A DNA stretch of 9,806 nt from Acidobacteriota bacterium (GTDB lineage Bacteria > Acidobacteriota > Thermoanaerobaculia > Multivoradales > UBA5704). The stretch covers positions 1-9,806 of the forward strand of contig QHVW01000391.1 in NCBI GenBank assembly GCA_003223675.1, given 5' to 3'. The translations under genes were made by a program, and so were the position numbers. Each line of letters begins with the position of its first letter. The first letter of the stretch is position 1. Below the pieces are notes generated by a model. That model saw nothing but the letters and a program-made list of their open reading frames with translations. It was not told where the DNA came from and did not search any database. Shown here one piece after another: positions 6,194 through 9,806 of the stretch.

Positions 6194-7335
6194 GGCGCTA
6201 CTTCCCCTCGATACTTTCCCTCAATGACCGAGCGGTAGATGTCCAGCGTCTGCCGCGCCGTCTGGTCCCAGCGGAACTCCTCGGCGCGGCGAGCCCCGAG
6301 CTCGCCGTAGGAGGCGCGGCGCTCGGGGCTCCCCATCAGGTGGGCGATCGCCTTCGCCATGCCGTCGAGGTCGAGCGGATCGACCAGCGCCGCGTACCCC
6401 TCGGCGATCTCCTTGAGGGCCGAGGTGTTGGAGGTGATCACCGCCACCCCCGAGGCCATCGCCTCGATCACCGGCAGCCCGAACCCCTCGTAGAGTGTGG
6501 GGTAGAGGAAGAGCGTCGCTCCCTGGTAGATGGCCGGCAGCGCCTCGTGGGCCACATGGCCGAGCAGGCGGACTCTGTCGCCGACCCCTAAGTACTCGGC
6601 CCGCTGGCGGATCTTGAACTCCGACCCCTCGCGGCTCCCCACGCAGATCAGCGGCGCGTCGAACTGCGCCATGCGCCGGGCCCGCGCGTAGGCCTGCACT
6701 ACCGTGTCGAGGTTCTTGTGCGGCTTGGCCGGGTTGCCCACGAAGAGGAGGTAGGGAGGCGAGATCCCGAGGTCCCGCTGCCAGCGCTGCAGCTCCTCGG
6801 GCGGGAGGCGCCGGCGGAAGATGTCCTCGACGCCGTTGTAGACCACCTGGATCTTGCCGCCGTCGACGTCGAAGTGCTTCATCAGGTCCGATCTGGTGTT
6901 CTGGGAGACGGCGATGATGCGGTCCCCCCGGTTGAGGCTGCGACGGATCATCCGCTGGGCGTAGAGAAAGGCGAAATTGCTCGGCAGGAACTCCGGGTAG
7001 AGGAGGTGGATGATATCGTGGATCGTCACCACCACCTTCGAGCCCACCCAGGCCGGCAACACGTAATGGGTCGAGTGATAGAGGTCGAGCTTGCGCCGGT
7101 AGAGGTGCCAGGAGAGGGCGATGAGCTCGCGCACCGAGTAGACCGGCGAGCTCTCGAGCGCCACCTGGAAATTCTCCGGCAGATCGCGGAGGGCGTCGCC
7201 GTCCGCCGGCTTGGCCAGCAGGACGTACCGGTTCTCGGAGTCGATGGCGGCGAGCGAGCGGATCAGGTTCCGCACGTAGGTGCCGATGCCGAAATCCTGA
7301 ATCTTGCGCGCGTCGATGCCGATCGTATAGGGCAA
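6190..7335 (-). CDS. GT4 glycosyltransferase, MtfB-like (copy 2)
   Basis: A GT-B fold glycosyltransferase of 381 residues with no membrane segment. The N-terminus IGIDARKIQDFGIGTYVRNLIRSL has the glycine-rich loop of the MtfB-like GT4 group. TIHDIIHLLYPE near 104-115 and VSQNTRSDL near 143-151 follow. The C-terminal half has GNPAKPHKNLD at 200-210 (phosphate-binding Lys), VGSREG near 232-237, and the E-x7-E motif EGFGLPVIE at 283-291, followed by AMASGVAVITSNTSALKEIA. The start is TTG at 7335: GGAG lies 6 nt upstream and the protein begins immediately at the first beta-strand, with no better ATG or GTG nearby. The next gene upstream on this strand is the same type of enzyme, 33 nt away; the two probably arose from an old duplication and now act on different linkages. 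Donor and acceptor are unknown; characterised MtfB is a mannosyltransferase. Confidence 0.93.
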   Translation of the reverse strand: MPYTIGIDARKIQDFGIGTYVRNLIRSLAAIDSENRYVLLAKPADGDALRDLPENFQVALESSPVYSVRELIALSWHLYRRKLDLYHSTHYVLPAWVGSKVVVTIHDIIHLLYPEFLPSNFAFLYAQRMIRRSLNRGDRIIAVSQNTRSDLMKHFDVDGGKIQVVYNGVEDIFRRRLPPEELQRWQRDLGISPPYLLFVGNPAKPHKNLDTVVQAYARARRMAQFDAPLICVGSREGSEFKIRQRAEYLGVGDRVRLLGHVAHEALPAIYQGATLFLYPTLYEGFGLPVIEAMASGVAVITSNTSALKEIAEGYAALVDPLDLDGMAKAIAHLMGSPERRASYGELGARRAEEFRWDQTARQTLDIYRSVIEGKYRGEVAP

Positions 7336-7368
7336 AACGGTCTCCGGAGGGCTTGAATCGCCGGAATT

Positions 7369-8496
7369 CTATCCGAGCGCCTGGGAAAACACCTCTTCCA
7401 TCTCCGCCGCGGCGCGATCCCAGCGGAAACGGGCGGCCTGCGCGATGCCCCGCGCGGCGAGATCCACCGCCTTGTCCGGATGATCGAGGAGATACCGGAT
7501 CCGGCCGGCGATGGCGCCGGAATCCTCCGGATCGACGAGCAGACCGGCGTCCCCCACCACCTCGGGCAGGCTGGAGCTGTCCGAGGTGATCACCGGCACG
7601 CCGCAGGCGAGCGCCTCGGCGGCGGGGAAGCCGAACCCCTCGTAGAGCGAGGGGTAGACGAAGATCCGCGCCGCCTGGAAGATCCGCACCAGCCGCTCCC
7701 GCTCGACGCGGCCGACCGCGATCACCCCCTCGGGCGCCAACGATTGGATGCGCCGGGCCAGCCGCTCGCTCCCCCAGCCGTGGGGGCCGGCGAGGACGAG
7801 CGGCGGCATCTGCGGATCCTCGCTCTTCAGGGCCGTCCAGGCGTCGAGCAGCCGCCCGAGGTTCTTGCGCGGCTCCACGGTGCCGGCATAGAGGATGTAC
7901 CCCTCCGGGGCCTTGAGCTCCCGCCGCGTGGCCGCGATCTCCGCCCGCTCCCCCGGCCGGAATTCGGGATCGATTCCGGGGTAGACCACCCGGATCTCCT
8001 CCGCGCACTGGGGGAAGTGGAACGCGAGGTCCCGCGCCGTGGCTTCGGAGATCGTCACCAGCCGCCGCGCCCCCTCGAAGGAGGGGCGCAGGAACGGCAG
8101 CAGGCTCGCTCTCACCTTGAGCGTGTGCGCCTCGGGGTAGAGCAGCACCGTAAGGTCGTGGACCGTGGCCACCGCCGGCACCGGGCAGCGCAGGGGGAGC
8201 GTGATCAGCGGCGACCAGAAGAGGTCGATATCTCCCTTCGCCAGCCGCCGCGGCAGCTTGAGCTGCTGCCAGATCACCCCCAGCGGCGCGCCATGATGCT
8301 CCAGGGCGATCCCCGCTTCCTGCAGCTCCTCGGCCCCGCGCGGCGGCCGGTGGGCCATGCCCACGAAGCGGAAATTTCCCCGCGCGGCGAGCGCCAGCAG
8401 CAGCGAGCGGGTGTAGACGCCGATGCCGGTGATCGTGGGAACCAGGGCGCGGAGGTCAACGGCGATCGTCGGCAGAGAAGGGGGAGGGCTCGGCAT
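7369..8496 (-). CDS. GT4 glycosyltransferase, MtfB-like (copy 1)
   Basis: A 375-residue soluble GT-B glycosyltransferase. The first strand and glycine loop are IAVDLRALVPTITGIGVYTRSLLLAL at about 11-36. TVHDLTVLLYPE at 111-122 and ISEATARDL near 149-157 match the same elements in the downstream paralogue. The donor domain has GTVEPRKNLGRLLDAW at 205-220, LAGPHGWGSE near 235-244 and EGFGFPAAE at 286-294 as the E-x7-E motif, then ALACGVPVITSDSSSLPEVVGDAGLLVDP. Length and motifs are complete. The ATG at 8496 is 12 nt after the stop of the preceding gene; no good Shine-Dalgarno is visible in that gap, so translation may depend on coupling. Its role would be chain extension of the lipid-linked glycan at the cytoplasmic membrane. 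The specific sugar cannot be read from the sequence. Confidence 0.93.
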   Translation of the reverse strand: MPSPPPSLPTIAVDLRALVPTITGIGVYTRSLLLALAARGNFRFVGMAHRPPRGAEELQEAGIALEHHGAPLGVIWQQLKLPRRLAKGDIDLFWSPLITLPLRCPVPAVATVHDLTVLLYPEAHTLKVRASLLPFLRPSFEGARRLVTISEATARDLAFHFPQCAEEIRVVYPGIDPEFRPGERAEIAATRRELKAPEGYILYAGTVEPRKNLGRLLDAWTALKSEDPQMPPLVLAGPHGWGSERLARRIQSLAPEGVIAVGRVERERLVRIFQAARIFVYPSLYEGFGFPAAEALACGVPVITSDSSSLPEVVGDAGLLVDPEDSGAIAGRIRYLLDHPDKAVDLAARGIAQAARFRWDRAAAEMEEVFSQALG

Positions 8497-8508
8497 GGCG
8501 CGGGGATT

Positions 8509-9806
8509 CTATCGGGGGTCCGGCGGTTGGACGTCGAGCACCCGCCAGATCTCCACACCCCCGCCCGCCCAGGCCAGCGCGAAACCCTCCGTCCGCCGGG
8601 AGACCCATCGCCCTTCCGGCTCCTCCCAGGGGCCGCGGACGATCACCACGTACTCGATTCCTCTCGCCAACAGGGACTCCTGCCAGCGGCGGTAGGTGCC
8701 CTCCACGTAGGGGTCCCGGACCTCCATCCCCCAGGAGTAGTACTGGGCGTCGAGCATCCGGTTGCGCGGCACGATCTGGAGATCGTTCTGGAAGCGGCGG
8801 CCGAAGAAGAAGTAGGGCTGGTTGTACCCCGCGTAGGCGATCCGCGCTCCGCGGGGCCCCACGATCCGCTCCAGGGCGAGCGGCCCGGCCATCTTGGGGT
8901 GGGAGAATTTCTTCACCTGATAATTGCCGACCGCCCATCCCATCGGCACGGCGGCGATCAAGACCGTCCCCGCCGCCGCGAGCCATCCCCAGTGGTGAAT
9001 CCAGGAATGCAGGGATGGGGCTCGTTCCCGCCCTCTCCACCACATCCTCTCCAGAAGCACTCCCAGGACGACCACCAGCAGGATCCCCACCGCTCCCGGC
9101 TCCGTGACGTTCCGGCTGGACTGGAAGGCGATCCACGCCAGCACGACGTCACGCATCGGGATCGCCCGGGGACCGATCTCCTCCAGGAGCCAGGCGAAGG
9201 CCACGGCGGCGAGGGCGACCGCCGGCAGGAAGTAGCGGATGTCCCGGTGGTCCGCCATCAGGTAGAGGAATTCCAGGAAAAACACCGTCGCCAGCGCGAG
9301 CGCCAGCGCCGCCAGCCACCGGCGGCGCCAGAGGGCCAGGAGCGGCGCCAGGAGGGCGGCCGGCAACAGAGTGAACGGGAAGTAGGAGCCGAAGAGCTTC
9401 GACCGGCGCGTGAGGAATTCCCAGACGTCGATCTTGAATTCCGGCGCCGACACCTTCTCCGCGGTCGAGACGCCCCCCCAGCCCGGGAAGACCTCCAGGC
9501 CGAAGACGCTCAACGGTGCGGGGAAGATCGGATTGCCCGTCGTCACCGCGTTCCGCAGATAGGTATAGCCGCCGCTGACCGCCATGGCGACGACGAGCGC
9601 CAGGGCGATCTCCAGGAGGCTCAGGGCGCGGGGGCGCTCCGCCGGCTCCTGGCGCCGCCGCTCGGTCCATTCGATCCAGACGGCGAGAGCGGTCACGGCC
9701 AGGACCGGTGGCACGAACAGGACGCCGATGTACTTGGTGGCGAGCAGCAATCCCAGAGCCGTGCCGGTCAGCACGGCCACGCCCGGACGGAGCCTGCGGG
9801 CGAGCG
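8509..9806 (-). CDS. Polytopic membrane protein, GT-C/PMT-like glycosyltransferase, 5' end outside window
   Basis: The frame runs off the right edge, so 431 C-terminal residues are visible. The part seen begins with GLLLATKYIGVLFVPP, an arrangement common in the transmembrane core of GT39/ArnT-like polyprenyl-phosphate-sugar transferases. About seven further hydrophobic segments follow, including the HRDIRYFLPAVALAAVAFAWLL region typical of that superfamily. The last ~125 residues are soluble: ERIVGPRGARIAYAGYNQPYFFFGRRFQNDLQIVP and then RRWQESLLARGIEYVVIVRGPWEEPEGRW. This kind of C-terminal domain is seen on many bacterial GT-C-like proteins and probably lies outside the cytoplasm. The catalytic acidic residues of GT-C enzymes lie in the first loop and are outside the window, so activity cannot be confirmed. 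It is the first visible gene of the minus-strand glycan operon. An alternative reading is an uncharacterised multi-pass protein with a related fold. Confidence 0.75.
   Translation of the reverse strand, partial: LARRLRPGVAVLTGTALGLLLATKYIGVLFVPPVLAVTALAVWIEWTERRRQEPAERPRALSLLEIALALVVAMAVSGGYTYLRNAVTTGNPIFPAPLSVFGLEVFPGWGGVSTAEKVSAPEFKIDVWEFLTRRSKLFGSYFPFTLLPAALLAPLLALWRRRWLAALALALATVFFLEFLYLMADHRDIRYFLPAVALAAVAFAWLLEEIGPRAIPMRDVVLAWIAFQSSRNVTEPGAVGILLVVVLGVLLERMWWRGRERAPSLHSWIHHWGWLAAAGTVLIAAVPMGWAVGNYQVKKFSHPKMAGPLALERIVGPRGARIAYAGYNQPYFFFGRRFQNDLQIVPRNRMLDAQYYSWGMEVRDPYVEGTYRRWQESLLARGIEYVVIVRGPWEEPEGRWVSRRTEGFALAWAGGGVEIWRVLDVQPPDPR

Noticed and set aside
5204..6238. 344-codon plus-strand frame
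   Set aside because: Antisense shadow of the WbaZ-like GT4 gene.
6221..8008. 595-codon open frame on the minus strand
   Set aside because: Out-of-frame shadow across two clear GT4 genes; Gly/Arg/Pro/Ala-rich and without family motifs.

Overview
The window is GC-rich, densely coded bacterial chromosome with two opposed blocks that meet around a small histone-like gene. Nothing in it fixes the taxon. High GC, a short-form gnd followed by zwf and pgl, a Lys/Ala-repeat H1-like protein and an exopolysaccharide cluster would suit an acidobacterial, myxobacterial or similar soil/sediment lineage; this is inference.

Left block (1-~3000, + strand): the oxidative pentose phosphate operon, gnd (3' part only) - zwf - pgl. 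gnd/zwf overlap by 4 nt and zwf/pgl by 13 nt, which points to one transcript. Together the enzymes convert glucose-6-phosphate to ribulose-5-phosphate and yield NADPH. pgl is odd: its homology stops near residue 243, where the family's usual C-terminal end is lost, and the frame then stays open to 3382, running antisense through the histone-like gene. An 81-nt imperfect hairpin (3003-3083) starts exactly at that break.

Middle (3001-3591): convergent 3' ends, then an 80-residue Lys/Ala/Pro/Thr-repeat H1-like DNA-binding protein on the minus strand (3122-3364). Its upstream region holds a strong ribosome binding site, a small 5'-leader hairpin, a -35-like TTGACG with a weak -10, and two tandem dyads of identical design (ACGCC-N12-GGCGT) 33 bp apart. 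One dyad fills the promoter spacer. This looks like an undescribed operator pair.

Right block (3592-9806, - strand, read right to left): an exopolysaccharide/O-antigen-type operon. It contains a polytopic GT-C-like membrane protein (5' end outside the window), two GT4 glycosyltransferases of MtfB-like appearance, a WbaZ-like GT4, and a WcaJ-type undecaprenyl-phosphate sugar-1-phosphate transferase at the promoter-distal end. Gaps are 12 nt, 33 nt, a 4-nt overlap and about 13 nt. The last enzyme would put the first sugar on undecaprenyl phosphate and the GT4 enzymes would extend it at the cytoplasmic face. No flippase, polymerase or export gene is in view.

I see no tRNA, rRNA, CRISPR array, insertion sequence or phage gene. 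The non-coding stretches are 3001-3121 and 3365-3591, both described below.
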